The notes under the pieces were generated by a model. It was not told the DNA's origin. It was given only the letters and a program-made list of their open reading frames with translations, and made no database searches. Positions 36,944 through 49,320 of a stretch of DNA of 64,000 nt are shown one piece after another (the stretch's first letter is position 1; each line of letters begins with the position of its first letter). The translations under genes were made by a program, and so were the position numbers. This DNA comes from Clavulina sp. PMI_390 (Eukaryota; Basidiomycota; Agaricomycetes; Cantharellales; Hydnaceae), in NCBI GenBank assembly GCA_015039315.1, contig WIDE01000077.1:68126-132125 (forward strand), in the 5' to 3' direction.

Positions 36944-37960
36944 CGATGTTGGGAATGTATCACGGCCGAAGACCTACGGCTCCGATTAGATTTACTGCTG
37001 CCGAGTGCGGCCGACCTGCGTCAAGTTCAATGAGGCGATCGCTTGGATAACCAAATTTAGCAGTTCAGCATAAGAAACCTTTGCTATCTACACTTACCAC
37101 GTGTTGCGAGGATGCCGTGTGGAGTTGTTGTGGAGGGTTGCAAGTTGCGCGGCTTCGCTATAAGAACAGGCACTTTAGCATTAATCGTTGCAAATTTATA
37201 ATGTCTTTACGAGGTCGCAGGAAGTTCACAGCCGCGTCAGGATCTCCACCAATGTGCGGAAAGTTGGGCGTTGCGAGGCCGGTTTTCTCATGGTCGTTGC
37301 CATGGTTGATAAGGGATTGTCGCTCATATTATGTTCGACTGTCTGGTCTCCAGTTTCCGCGCCTCTCCTGGACGACACATATGAGCAGCCTACGTAACAG
37401 CCATTCACTCTCAGGACAGCATTACCAGGGGTAAGGTTCGAGTGCCACTGTCAATTTGGAGTTGCTGCGCTAGAAGAGCCAGTCTGATGGAACGACTGAT
37501 GTTCCGTCGGGCCTTTGACCAATGTAATGAAGGATCCAGAGATAAATATTTCTGGCAGCCATCAAATGTCAATTGCTGGACGAACCTTGGAAGGATGCTC
37601 GCGTCATTGGCTACAGATACACTCGTTGCGACAACAGTGATCCCCTCTATCACAAGACTGTCTTTCTGCCCATCTAGACTATCTTAGGTAGCTACCGAGA
37701 CGGATTTACGCCTTGCACCTTCACCTTGTAACCGTGATGGAGTGATCTTATTGGGGCCGATCCCAGAGATTCGGCCCGGCGGTGCGATCAAATTCAACCA
37801 TCACTAAATAGACCACAACGGTCAAGCATGGAGAGGGGAAAGCGCCTTGATCATAAAAGTGTGCATCAAACGGTTAGACTGGGTATGAGACAACACTGAA
37901 ACTATCCTATTGAATGTGCATATCTTGCATATGTGACATAAGCTTCAATTAGCTCCTGTC
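36944..37960. other. Spacer between units 14 and 13
   Basis: This 1017-nt spacer holds CACGTG at 37098-37103 next to a donor-like GTAAGT (37097-37092), about 155 nt upstream of the unit 13 start. Short open frames between 37080 and 37690 have no domain and overlap on opposite strands. Confidence 0.5.
37092..37103 (-). promoter_or_regulatory. CACGTG plus donor-like GTAAGT upstream of unit 13
   Basis: Read on the minus strand this is ACACGTG followed by GTAAGTG, a strong donor consensus. It is the third occurrence of the CACGTG-donor pair at about 155 nt from a start codon, after units 6 and 8. Confidence 0.45.
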
Positions 37961-40076
37961 CTACGGCGAGATTGAAGCTGCAGCAGCGAGTAGTGTGTTT
38001 TTGAGCGCCACAGGTGCGTCAGCTACGAGAAGTATTTATCAATAATAGGTCTAATGCAGAACAAGGAAAGTATCGCTTACCCCATGCAGGGAGGAACAGA
38101 CTCAGATCATCAAGATAATCAAGAAGTAATTCAATGGAACGGCAATAACTGATCGATAGCTCAGCGGTGTGTTGCGCTCCAGGTCGTTGTAGTTCGCGAG
38201 AGAGGATTCGGACTGCATTCATCATGTGAACCTGAAATAATCCGTCAATTTATGTTAGAAGGGAGAGTAGGATCGAAGATACTCACCGCATTGACCATAC
38301 CCACATGAAGGCGTCTGTTACCTCGGGCATTATCACAGATTTCGACGAGTGCTTGGACACAGTGGAACATTTTCCCCCTCGCCTCCGCATCTTCATGCGC
38401 ACGGAGACTGTGCAAGATGAGACCGCTCCCATAGAGGACGGAATACGCAAGAATAATATGGGGATTCACTGTGCTAGAAGCTTCAAGAGGTGCGAGGCCA
38501 CGATTCTCGAAGAGCAAAAGTGCAGGCATAGGCTTGACGTGGATCTGCTTTTCTATAGCACGGTACTCTCCCTCGGAACCACGGAGACCGTGTTCTAAGA
38601 TAGTCAAAATGATAAGCTTTTTAAGGAAGAGAGAAGATGACATACCAGCAACAAACTGGGCATAGTTCCGCGCCCGCCTGTAAGTCCTCAAAACTAATGC
38701 TTTCAGTCGGAGCTCAAAACGCCAGACCTCCTCTTCAGTCATTGCGATCTAATAGGGGAGTCAACAACCGATGGAAGTAAGCGATAGTTAGCGAACCTTG
38801 TCATTTTGGGATTCAGTATGAGCTCCCTCTGATGCAAGGGACCATCCTTCGTCGTCAGCGTCATAAGAAAAAGCAGGAGAGAATCCACATAGTAGAGGTA
38901 AGGCTTGACCCAGAGCAAATATCGTATGTGCCAACCGAATCCGGTCGTTGGCTTCAACTTTGTCCTTGGGTGGAGGGAGAAGGTGTTCACTGGGTGGTGG
39001 GGGGTCGCCTTCTTTCCTGCGTTTGAGTGAGAGGTCGAGGCCACATGCGACTGCAAAATGGCCAGTGGCACCAGCCAGCGCCAAGCATTCAGCTATACGC
39101 CGTTCTCTAGCCAAGAACACACCCAATATAACATTCGCCCACAAGAAATGAATGTGACGATCTGCAAACATGAGTGACTGCTGGAGGAAGTAACGGGTGC
39201 GTCGAAGGAAATGGGGCTTGAAGGCTGCTAAAGCACCTCCGGCGCTGGTGCATGCGCCGAGATAACATACGTTGAGAAGACAAGGATGGATGGCCTCTGG
39301 GTGGGGAGTTGGGAGGGAGAGGCAGTAGATGAAATGGGGAATGTCAGCCAAGAAATGCCATTGTGAACGGAATGGAAGGAATAAATTGATCCTGTATGTG
39401 GATGGTCGATGATGAGACCCCGATTCCGAGTCGGCATAAGAGCTAGCGAACTCACAATGTGATTGATAACGAATGCGGCAAGTCGTGAAAATCGTCTAAT
39501 TGAGCCGACTGTAACTCTTGCTCGACGGCGCTCTGCGTAATGAGAACATTTATTGACGCGTCCTTCCGCGATTCTCGCCTGAACTCGGGGCTGGAGCCTA
39601 GTTGTTGTCTCGTCCGATTCGCTAGTTCGAGGATCTGTCTGGGCTTTGGGGCATTCCCCAACCGTCCGATCCGCTCGTAGAGTTTCTGAGATACGAGAGA
39701 TAAGCTGTGCGCCGACGAGAGAGTCAGCTTGTGAGTGATCAACTCTAATTCTAGTATCCGCGCTTCGAGGACACCGGCTACCGTAAGGCGGCGGGCTTTC
39801 GCAGTATAGGCACACTTTTTGTCGAGGCGGTAGCACCGCGAACAATAAGGTTGCAAGCCATCACACTTCTGAATAGAGGCAGAAAAGGTTAAGAAAAAGT
39901 CATATAGATCTCGTCAGACCGAAGCAAGTAAAGAAAGATAGGAAAGAAAACATTCGCCGCCCAACGTTTGAAATGTGCCGGAAAGGTCTGCGAATCACGT
40001 GTAACCAACCGAAAAAAAATACACTTACAATCCTCTGTCGTCGACACGGAAGGCAAGCAGCTCCTTTGTCCAACAT
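37961..40076 (-). CDS. Zn2Cys6 transcription factor, array unit 14
   Basis: Exons 40076-40029, 39868-39456, 39391-38797, 38748-38646, 38594-38287, 38231-38081 and 38022-37961, giving 559 residues. The zinc-cluster loop is RRQRIK, with Arg in place of the otherwise constant second Lys; DGLQPYCSRC follows. An in-frame ATG lies 25 codons upstream (40151), but the start at 40076 was chosen because MLDKGAAC aligns across the array. Exon 2 is short (413 nt). Intron 4 (38645-38595, 51 nt) has no stop and is a multiple of three. Exon 7 encodes ADAPVALKNTLLAAAASISP. The frame is intact. Confidence 0.85.
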
Positions 40077-40897
40077 TGCGTTAACAATGTGTTCGTAGCC
40101 GCCAGCTTTGACCCGGAGATTCGAAGCCCCGAGAACTGGCGCAGCAGACAAAGCTGACGCTCTAGGGTAAAACTGATTTCCCTGCTATTAGAGCGAGCTC
40201 TCGTTCAAGTATGACGTTGCAAGGCAGAGGTCGTCAGGGCATGCTTGCCATAGCTCGTACGCCGCCATGTCAATCCTTCGCCGCCGCGATCTGATGGGGC
40301 AGGGCTGGCCGAGGTTTCGGGACATGCCAAGAGGAAGCGGGTCCGGGAGAGTTTACGTGATCATCCATGACGTCACCTAGGCCACGTTCGGCCTTCCCTT
40401 CCTGCGATGTGTAGGTCTCCAACTTTTTAGGCTCACAAAACAGTGCCAGAAAATTATGTTTGTAGGTGGTTCAATACCCAGTCAGCGTGCCACACTCGAA
40501 TGCTTCATTCATATAACCTCACGTATGGCGCCGATTATGAATTCCGCTGACGAGTGATTCACCAAGAAGGCACTCGAATATGGCTCATTGCCTCGGTCAA
40601 TCCTCAGCTTCCTTGGCGCCTTATGAATCGAACCCGTGCCACCTTGAACTTTCAAACAGCCCGGAACAATCACCCTAGCCCCGCTCACTTCTACATAACT
40701 TTGTTCAGGTTACCATACTTTTTCGCCAACCCTAAAGTATAACTTTGATACAAATAGAGGTGCCAAAGATAATGAGGAATAGTGAGCGTATATCTTAAGC
40801 ATAATGACTGAGGACAAATCGCTTTAGGGATGGTAAGAGCCCAGGCAAGGAACAAACTCGCAGTGTCCCGCGATACTTGCATCTAATGCTTGAAGCG
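40077..40897. other. Spacer between units 15 and 14
   Basis: This 821-nt spacer has a perfect CRE-type TGACGTCA at 40368-40375, about 290 nt upstream of the unit 14 start. Nothing else was recognised. Confidence 0.5.
40368..40375. promoter_or_regulatory. TGACGTCA palindrome (CRE/bZIP-type site)
   Basis: An exact 8-bp CRE consensus upstream of unit 14. Such sites bind ATF/CREB bZIP factors in fungi. A single 8-mer in a spacer of this size can also arise by chance. Confidence 0.3.
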
Positions 40898-43061
40898 TTA
40901 TGACGGGAGGGCGGCTGCTGCGGCGAGCAGAGTGTCTTTGAGCGGCACAGCGGCATCCGCTAGGAAAAATGGGGAGTATCAATTGACGGCGCATAACGAA
41001 TTGCTTGACGAGAGAGAATCACCCACCCCACGCTGGGAACATCAAGGTCATGTCATCGAAATAGTCGAGGAACAGCTCAATAGAATGGCATAACTCTGTC
41101 GACAACCGAGGATTCTTCTCTGGATTGGATCGTTGTAGTTCGCGGGCAAGGATTCGCACCGCGTTTCCGATGTGAATCTTGAGGCAATATATTAGTTGAG
41201 ATCACGATGCGAAGCGGGAGAGGGGAATACTTGCCGCGTTCACCATAGCGACGTGAAGGCGTCGGCTGCCTCGTGCGTTATCGCAAATATCAATGAGGGC
41301 TTGGATACATTTGAACATTTTTCGCCTTGCCTCCACATCTTCATGCGCACGCAGGCCGTGGAGAAGTATGCCACTCCCATAGAGAGTGGGATGTGCAAGG
41401 AGAAGTTGAGGATAAGGTGAGTCTAGGGCTTCAAGAACTTGAGCGCCACGTTTGTCAAAGCGTTGAAGAGCAGCCGTAGGCTTGACATGGATGTCTTTTT
41501 CTATTGCCCTATATTCCTCCTCGGCACCACGGTATCCGTGCTCTACGACGCTAGTCAGTCTGTGGAAACACGCTTGGCGGAAATCGAAACAAGGTACCAG
41601 CGACATAATCAACGAAATCCTGCACTCGCCCAAAGGTTTTCAGGATCATGGCTTTGATATGGAGTTCGATGTGCCAGACCTCCTCTTCCGTTAGTGCCAT
41701 CTATAAAGACACCTCAGTAACTGACCAGACCCTAATGGTACCAGAACGAACCTGGGTGTCTGGATGGAGGGAAGAAATTTTCTCTAATACACGGGACCAT
41801 CCGTCATCTCCAATATCGTAGGTATACGCGGGAGCGTATGGGCCCATTCTAGATAAGCATTGGCCCAGACAAAAGATCGAGTATGCCAGTCGAACCCGGT
41901 CGTCGGCATCAACTTTGTCGGTCGGCGGAGGCAGGAGATATTCAGTCTGGTGCAGGTTGTTCTCATCTCTAGCTGAGTTGCTTGGGAGGATGAGGCCACA
42001 TGCTACAGCAAATCGACTGGTGCCACCAGCCAGAACCAAGCATTCTGCTAATCGTCGTTCCGAACCAAGAAACACGCCCAACACAATGCTGGCCCATAAG
42101 AAGTGGATCGGTCGGTCGGCAAATGCGAGTGACTGCTGGAGGAAATGGCGAGTCCGTTGGAGGAAAACAGACTTGAAGGGTGCTAGATCACCTCCAATAC
42201 TAGCACACGCGCCAAGATAGCAGGCGTTTAAAAGACAAGGGTGGATGGATTCTGGGTGTGAAGCCGGAAGGGAGAGACAATGAAGGAAGTGAGGAGTGTC
42301 AAGCAACAGGTAATAGTGTGGACGAAACGGATGGAATAAACGTATTCTTTGGGGAATCAGGTGAGAATCCCGAATTGATGGAGAGGCTTGGATGCTTACA
42401 ACATGTCTGATAAAGAGGATGGTAGCTCTTGTAAATCCTCCAAGCGAATCGACTCCAACTCTCGCACAATGTCAGTGAGAGGGGCGCGGAGACCTGTTCG
42501 CGGTCCATCCCTATTCTCACTCCCTTGCTGCAATTCCCCATCCTCATGAGGAGCCGGGGGTACGTGATTGTGGGGATATTCCATTTCCTGGGGCATATGT
42601 TCATGGTTTAGGACAGTCCCCAAGCGGCTGATCCTCTCCTGGAGTTTCTTGGACACCAATAAGAGACTATGTGCCGATGATATAGTCAATTTGTGAGTGA
42701 TCAACTCAAGTTTTACGGTCCGCGCTTCGAGAGCGGCACCTAGAGAACGGCGCGGAGCTCCGGCAGAATAAGCACAGTTTCTACCAATGTGGTGGCAGCG
42801 TGAGCATTGGGGCCTCAAGCCATCACATCGCTAAAATGCAGCAGTGAAGTCAGAAGATAAATTCCAACACGAAATCAAGGGAATAAAGGAGGAAAATTTT
42901 GAGGCGCTGAGGGTATTGATGGGGGTGCCGGCTCGAGTAGATAAGTAGTTGACGCAAGAATTACTCACTGCCTTTAGCTTTCGACATTGGAGACATGCTG
43001 CTCCTTTGTCTAGCGGTGTCTTTGGACTGGAAATAAATCTTGACTGACGCCTTCGATTCAT
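40898..43061 (-). CDS. Zn2Cys6 transcription factor, array unit 15
   Basis: Exons 43061-42969, 42830-42400, 42346-41752, 41700-41598, 41542-41235, 41177-41027 and 40959-40898, giving 580 residues. The codon that is the start in most sister copies is CCG here (43016-43014), giving PLDKGAAC, so translation most likely begins at an in-frame ATG 15 codons upstream and adds a basic leader (MNRRRQSRF). The loop is RKLKAR, then DGLRPQCSRC. The exon 5 donor is GCAAGT at 41234, a textbook GC-AG intron. Exon 4 begins with MALTEEEVW. The upstream block resembles those of units 16-19. All exons join in frame. Confidence 0.82.
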
Positions 43062-43649
43062 TGGTCGTAGGCTCCGAGTGTGTTTGGGTCAGGCACCGCG
43101 ATAATGTGTTGCAGACTGCTATATGAGCCAAGCCCTCGGCCAGGCAATTGAGCGCTATTTCCTCAAGGACAGTGGTGAAAAACGGGCTATCATGATGTGG
43201 CGGTACACCCGGCTCGCCGGTAGTTGGGTGTCCCCAGTCGGATCGGTGGGCAAGGATGACCGATGTCTTGGGAAGTTGGCAGCAGACCGACGACGAACCT
43301 GTTACATCACAATCACACCGTCACGCCTGACTCTCATCATTCCACTCTCTACTACACCGAACTTTTCGTTGGCGTACGCATCAACTGCACCTGCTCCTGA
43401 TGAATCCTCACTCCGTTGTTCTGTCGACGCCTACACATCATGATTCTATCACTCGTTTGATTTCGTCAGGGTGGTGCGAAAGCTTGCCACCTTTCGCCAG
43501 GTATAGTGGTATCGGGGAGGACACACAGTTGGCAAAGCACGCTATGGATAACATCCGCCGGATTATAAATTCAATAGGGTAATATCTATAGGATTTGTTG
43601 AAAAAAAGCCCATCCGGGATATTTCGTTGGTTTGCGGTCTGCGAAGTGC
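43062..43649. other. Spacer between units 16 and 15
   Basis: This 588-nt spacer has a stretch at about 43298-43360 (GTTACATCAC, then GTCACGCCTGACTCTC) that loosely resembles the ZIM17 promoter at 54950-55010 and the unit 17 spacer. No coding region was recognised. Confidence 0.4.
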
Positions 43650-45761
43650 TCAGCTTGCCGATAGTGAGGTCACTGCAGCGAGGAGAAGGCTCTTGAGCGT
43701 TATAGGGGCATCAGCTAGGAGATTTGAAGCATTTGCAGCGTTTATCAATTAATTGCAGGCCAGACGCATATAGAAGGAAAACGTCTCACCCCATGCTGGG
43801 AACATCAAAGCTAGGTCATCAAAATAATCGACAAGCAATTCAATGGAGTGGCATAGCTCCATCGACTGCCTGGGGTTATTTTGCATGTCGGATCGTAGTA
43901 GCTCATGGGCGAGCACTCGTGCCGCGTTCGCAATATGAAGCTTGAAGTAATGCATTAGTTGCAAATAGGAGATCAAGATCGAAAAAACTCACTGCGTTTA
44001 CCATGCTGACGTGAAGGCGCCTGTTACCTCGTGCATTATCACAGATCTCAACGAGTGATTGGACACAATGAAGCATTTTTCGCTTTGCCTCTGCATCTTC
44101 ATTCGCACGCAAACTATGCAAGATCAGACCACTCCCATAAAGAATGGGATGGGCAAGTACAGTCAGGGGAATAACGGTCCCAATGTTCGAAGCCAGGAGT
44201 AGTGGGAGAACGCATTTTTCGAGGAGTTGAAGAGAAGCAGACGGTTTCATATCGGCCTGATTCTCTAACGCTCTGTATTCCTGCTCACAGCCATGGTGGC
44301 CATGCTCTGAGATAATGGTCAGACTACGATAATACGATAGAGGGGTATTGAAAATATACCAAGAACATGCTGCGCATATTTCCGTACCCTCCCAAAGGTC
44401 TTCAGGATCACGAATTTCATGTGAAGCTCAAAGTGCCAAACCTCCTCCGTTGACATATTGAGCTATGAGCGTATTTCAGCAGATTACGATGGTATCAGGC
44501 TCACACTCATAATGCGTACCTCGGCGTCTGGATATCCTGGAGAAACTGCCTCTAAGACGTGAGCCCATTCATCGTCGTCCGCATCATAAGTAAATGCGGG
44601 TGCGTGAGGTCCTAGCATTGACATGCAATGACCTAGGACAGAGATACTATGCTCCAGCCGAACACGCTCATCAACTTCGACCTTATCCTTGGGCGGAGGG
44701 AGAAGGGATACATTTTGACACAAGCTATCGTTTTCTTTTTTGGCCCTGCTTGGTATATTAAGACCGCATGCCAATGCGAGTCGACCAAAACCACCAGCGA
44801 AGGCCAAGCATTCGGCTAGCCGACGTTCTGAGCCCAAGAAAATCCCCACGACACCACTAGCCCACAAGAAGTGGATGGGACGATCGGCGAACATGAGAGA
44901 CTGCTGGAGGAAATGACGAGCGCGTCGGAGAAAAATGGGCGTGAAGCGTGCCAGGCCACCTCCAATACTGGCGCATGCACCAAGGTAACATGCGTTCAAA
45001 AGGCAAGGGTGTATGGATTCTGGGTCAGATGCTGGGAGTGAAAGGCAGTGGCGAAAGCGCGGAATGTCGGGCCGGAAACAATAGTATGGGCTAAACGGAA
45101 GGAACAGACTGATCCTGCGTAATGGAGATAGGCATCAGAGGGCCCCAGGCTGATAGGAGTGCCTGTATACCCACAATTTATCCGATAACGAGGACGGCAA
45201 GTCATGAAAGTCCTCCAATGGAACAGAGTGCAATTCTCTCTCAATAATGTTCTGGTTGATGGAAGCCACTTTTGATGCATCCTCACCCTCAGTTTCGGCG
45301 TTTACTCGTCGGCTCTGCCTACCTTTGGAAGGAAGATTTGCAGGTTTGATCACACTTGTTTCGCTGGGCATTGCGTCGGACTTTGGCACATTGCCCAAGT
45401 GTTCTATCCTCTCTTGGAGCCTCTTCGACAGGAGAGAGAGACTGTGCGCCGACGGTATAGTTAACTTGTGGGCGAGTAGCTCTAGTTCCATGGACTGTGC
45501 TTCAAGGACGTCGACTAGAGGACGACGTCGGACCACGGCAGAGTAAGCACAATCTTTGCTTAGGCGATGGCAGCGTGAACACTGCGGCTTCGCACCATTA
45601 CACTTCTGTGGGCGGCATGGGACATTAGAAGACAAATCCCGACTCATCAAACGAAAAGAAAGGTGGAGTGGATAACAAAAAGATGAGAACAGCGGGAAGT
45701 AGAATGTACGCACAGTCTTCAACTTTCGACACCGGAGACATGCCGCTCCTTTGTCTAACAT
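43650..45761 (-). CDS. Zn2Cys6 transcription factor, array unit 16
   Basis: Exons 45761-45714, 45605-45175, 45114-44520, 44462-44360, 44306-43993, 43940-43790 and 43714-43650, giving 568 residues. The loop is RKLKTK, and Cys3 is followed by NGAKPQCSRC (Asn for Asp, Ala for Leu). Intron 1 is the shortest in the array (108 nt), a multiple of three and stop-free, so a retained intron would add 36 residues inside the zinc cluster. Exon 5 (314 nt) carries two extra codons near KCVLPLLLAS, and exon 7 one extra codon. The exon 3 start SPYYCF and exon 4 start LNMSTEEVW are unusual. The frame is intact. Confidence 0.84.
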
Positions 45762-46440
45762 TGTGATCTAAATTCTCTGGCGCTTGACGTTTGTGATTGA
45801 GAAATCTAGGCTCCGAGTGCGGTTGGTGTGGCCACGTTTGTTGTTGGCGGGTCACTCTATCCTCACGCTGCGGAGTTCGTCCATTCTGGGCTACCCCGGG
45901 TTGCGTCGTAAGACGGGTTGTCAAGGCAGGTTGCTATATCTGGGATATGGGGCAGTTGTCGATCGCCACTGGTAATAAGCGCCCGCTGGTTATAGGATGC
46001 TCAGGTGGGCAAGGCTGGCCGAACACCTTTAGTAGGGGAGCGTAAACATCTGCGGAAGACCACCTACCAGCAAACCAATTGTATAAGGACTGACAGCAAT
46101 TTATCACATGTTTGGTGTACGGGAATCCTGGACGGATTGCTTTCTCGATAGGCAGAAAAGCACATATTCTGATACATCCACCATGCTTCCTGCTTGAACA
46201 ATGGAATCATGATCACTGTGCCGAACAAATTTGGTTCGCAGCTCAGCGAGTGTAGTCCTGTTCCCTCTCTTCACTGGCCGGCCATGAGTTTTGCATCAGA
46301 TTTTGTGTTTTGTGAGCGGAAACAATAATAGTCGGAGTGACAACCTTCACGTGGTTATGCACTTAAGGGCTGGTTGACGGCTTCGGTAGAGGGGACCTTG
46401 CCTTATCGTAATCATTTTGATAAGTATGTGCGATAAGATG
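45762..46440. other. Spacer between units 17 and 16
   Basis: This 679-nt spacer contains, at 45931-45989, the block that is also found upstream of units 17 and 19 (listed separately). No gene was recognised. Confidence 0.55.
45931..45989. promoter_or_regulatory. Conserved upstream block, unit 16 copy
   Basis: The stretch contains AGGTTGCTA, TATCTGG, GTCGATCGCCA and GGTAATAAGCGC in this order. The unit 17 (48826-48880) and unit 19 (54821-54877) spacers have the same words in the same order. It lies about 170-230 bp upstream of the start codon. It may be a promoter element or simply sequence conserved by recent duplication. Confidence 0.5.
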
Positions 46441-48578
46441 TTAGGATGATAACAAGGTCGCTGCGGCAACAAGAGAACCCTTTAATGGTAAAAGCACATC
46501 CGCTGAACAAGGAACCCAAAAAAAACGACCAGCATTAGTGGTCGACAATCAGAGTCCAAATACGAATGATAGCAGCACGTACTCCACGCTGGGAAGAATA
46601 TCATGGTGTCGTCAAGGAAGTCGAGTAATAATTCCATGGAGAGACAGTAGCTGGCTAAGATTTTTGGGTTTTCTCTAGATTTTGATTGAGTGAGCTCGTG
46701 AGCGATGAGGCGGACGGCGTTCATCATATGAACCTGTGGGTAACACGCTGAGTAATTTGTGACTGCGAAATGGAAGATTGTATTCTCACTATACATATCA
46801 AACCCAGATGGGGCCGCTTGCAGTTTCGAGTATGGGTGCAGATATCCACGAGGCCCTGCAAACATTGAAGCATTTTTGCCCGAGACTCTGGATTGTGTGC
46901 CGCCCATAGACTGTGGAGAACCAACCCGCTGCCATAAAGGGCGGCATATCCAAGAATAATGCTGATATCGAAAGTATTCGAAGCTCGAAGAGCTTGGATC
47001 CTACGCAGGTCAAATAGTGGGCGGAAGGATTCATGCTGCAAACGAATTTGGGTCTCAATAGAGAGGTATTCTTCTTCCCGGCCGAGGTGTCCGTTTGCTG
47101 AGAGGATTGGAATAAGGATCAGGGCAAGAGATCATATACAATGAAGCGGAGAACATACCAACGACAGAACGAGCAAAACTTTTCACCCGTTCAAACGTGT
47201 TCGTAACCAAGACCTTGAGGTATACCTCTAAACGCCAAAGCTTTTCTTCCGGAAGTGACACCTAGAAAGCGGTTTGATCATCAAATAATGTTCCAATGCG
47301 TAACAGAACTGACATTGCCATTTTGGGTCTCAAACAAGCCCTCCTTTGAGAAAGGTGACCACCAATCCTCAATGGGATATGACGCAGGGAATCCGAGGTG
47401 GGGAAGCGCCTGTCCCCCAGAATACAGCGCATGTGCCAGCCGAACTCGATCATCTGCTTCCACTTGATCCTTGGGAGGGGGCAGAAAATGTTCGTCCGCG
47501 GTTGAATCGACATTCCCACTGATGGAATAAGCAGGGAGGCCCAACCCACAGGCGACTGCGAGACGAGTGATCGCGCCAGCAGTTGTCACAGCCTCCACCA
47601 TCCGCCGTTCTTTCCCGAATACAGCAGCCATGATAATGTTAGCCCACAAAAAGTGAAGCATTCGATCAGCAAACATAAGAGATTGCTGGAGAAAGTGGCG
47701 AGTGCGTTGGAGGAAGTATGGAATATAGGGGTTCAGGCCGCCTCTATTACAAGCGCACGCGGCAAGATAGCAAGCGTTGAGTAGGCAAGGATGAATGGAT
47801 TCTGGGTGGGAGGGGGGAAGAGGAAGGCAGCGAATAAAGTGGGAAATGTCGGTGAGGAAATAGTAGTGGGAGCGGAATGGAAGAAATAGGTTGATTCTGC
47901 GTAGTGATGGTCAGGAATGCCCAACACACAATGCGTAGTGGGTGATACATACAGGCGAATCGACAATGAGAGAGGCAGGTGTTCCAACCTTGACAAGTCA
48001 GATGAGCGTAGCTCGTCCTCAACAACTTTCTGAATAGCAGGGAGGTTGTCGAGAGCAACATCCTCGGCTAGGACTTCCTCGCTTCGCTGCCGCCATTCAT
48101 TTTCTTGGGAAATTGGAACTGTCTGCAGCCCAAACGATGTCGCTGCAGGAGGCAATTGTCCAGGTTTGGGGGGAGCCCCAAAGCGTTTTATCCTCTCCTG
48201 AAGTTTTCTGGATAGGAAATGAAGGTCGTAGTCCGCCGAAATGTTTAATTTGTGGGCAATCAGTTCTAGCTCCATGGTTCGCGCCTCGAGAGCGTCGGTG
48301 AGTGTACGACGCCGAGCGAGGACAGAATATACACAAGTTCTACCGAGACGATCGCAGCGTGAGCACTGAGGCTTCAACCCATCGCACTTCTATAGGGTTG
48401 CAAAGCAGTGAAAAAATGAGCTCAACTTCGGCATTTGGGCCAAGGCAGGGAAACGAAGGATGCAACGATCAGAAAGCTCAACGAAGATTGCTGCCTGAAT
48501 TCATCTGTAGCTTCCCGGGTCGACGCTCACATTTTTTTTCTTTCGGCACTGGAGACACGCCTCTCCTTTGACTAACAT
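46441..48578 (-). CDS. Zn2Cys6 transcription factor, array unit 17
   Basis: Exons 48578-48531, 48389-47953, 47896-47314, 47261-47159, 47097-46790, 46733-46583 and 46502-46441, giving 563 residues. It begins the fourth block (units 17-19), marked by a start MLVKG[ED]AC, CACNRGG in exon 3, CTHTxNxKRPHLGL in exon 5 and ARRR after the sixth cysteine. The loop is RKKKNK. Exon 6 ends PAW with an A before GTACGT, so the junction codon is Thr rather than Val or Ala. The exon 3 donor is AAT|GTCAGT. ERIKRFGAPPKP replaces the usual ERLGxxPKP in the linker. The frame is intact. Confidence 0.86.
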
Positions 48579-48825
48579 CGTTTGAACTATGGCCTTCGCT
48601 TAAAAGCCTCGATGCTGGGAGTTAAGATACTGAGTACGTCCCTTTAGCCACGTCCGTAGTGTACCAACACTAAGGGCGGGAGCATCAAACAGACGAGCTG
48701 TGACGTGATAAATTTGCGATAGAGAGAGATGGTTTGTGCCAAGCAGAGGCGCCGCACCAGATATACTTTGGACTTCCAACCACTCTCTTTGTGGGGGTGG
48801 CGTTACAAGAGAGCTTGTGTTGGTG

Positions 48826-48880
48826 TGTTGCCATATCTGGCGCGCCCTGAGGCGATCGTCATAGGTAATAAGCGCTCATC
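48826..48880. promoter_or_regulatory. Conserved upstream block, unit 17 copy
   Basis: Contains TTGCCATATCTGG, GGCGATCGTCAT and AGGTAATAAGCGCTC. It is closest to the unit 19 block at 54821-54877, and lies about 250-300 bp upstream of the unit 17 start codon. Confidence 0.5.
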
Positions 48881-49023
48881 AGACGACCGGCCTAGCCGGT
48901 GTTTCGGACCTGTTGCATGGAGGCAATAGTTTAGCAACACCGTGACCTCCTTGCGTTACAAGTCGGTCACACTTGTCACTTTCGTTCCTTCCCTCTGGTC
49001 AAGACAGCAGTCTTGATTTATTA

Positions 49024-49320
49024 AACCCACAATGTCGTAATAGGCAGAAACCTCGAAATCGCTCTTCTTGTGCGCCGCGCCAATGTGAAAGACGTGGCTC
49101 TGGGTCGGGTACTCTAGGCATTCATCATCCGACCACTATATATATGAAGGATTTCCCTAACCATCTTACCCTCAATCGAGACCTTGTCTATCCAGAAACC
49201 ATGGGGATAGCTCATCGGCCCCTCTCGCGTCTTCTCTCCTTCGATCTTCTCCGACATCTACACCGTATGGGCTCTAAGTCTTGAAGGCCTGAAATTACCT
49301 GTAGCGTCAACGTTCCCTTC
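49024..49320 (+). pseudogene. Decayed fragment resembling the 5' part of ZIM17 (unit 17 spacer)
   Basis: AACCCACAATGTCG (49024-49037) matches the ZIM17 start context GCCCACGATGTCC at 55034-55046, but a stop follows at once. About 215 nt later, ACACCGTATGGGCTCTAAG (49262-49280) resembles ACACCATCCGAGCCCCAAG of ZIM17 (55324-55342). Spacing roughly agrees (about 240 against 290 nt). The similarity is weak when this copy is viewed alone and gains weight from the clearer fragment upstream of unit 18. Confidence 0.4.
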
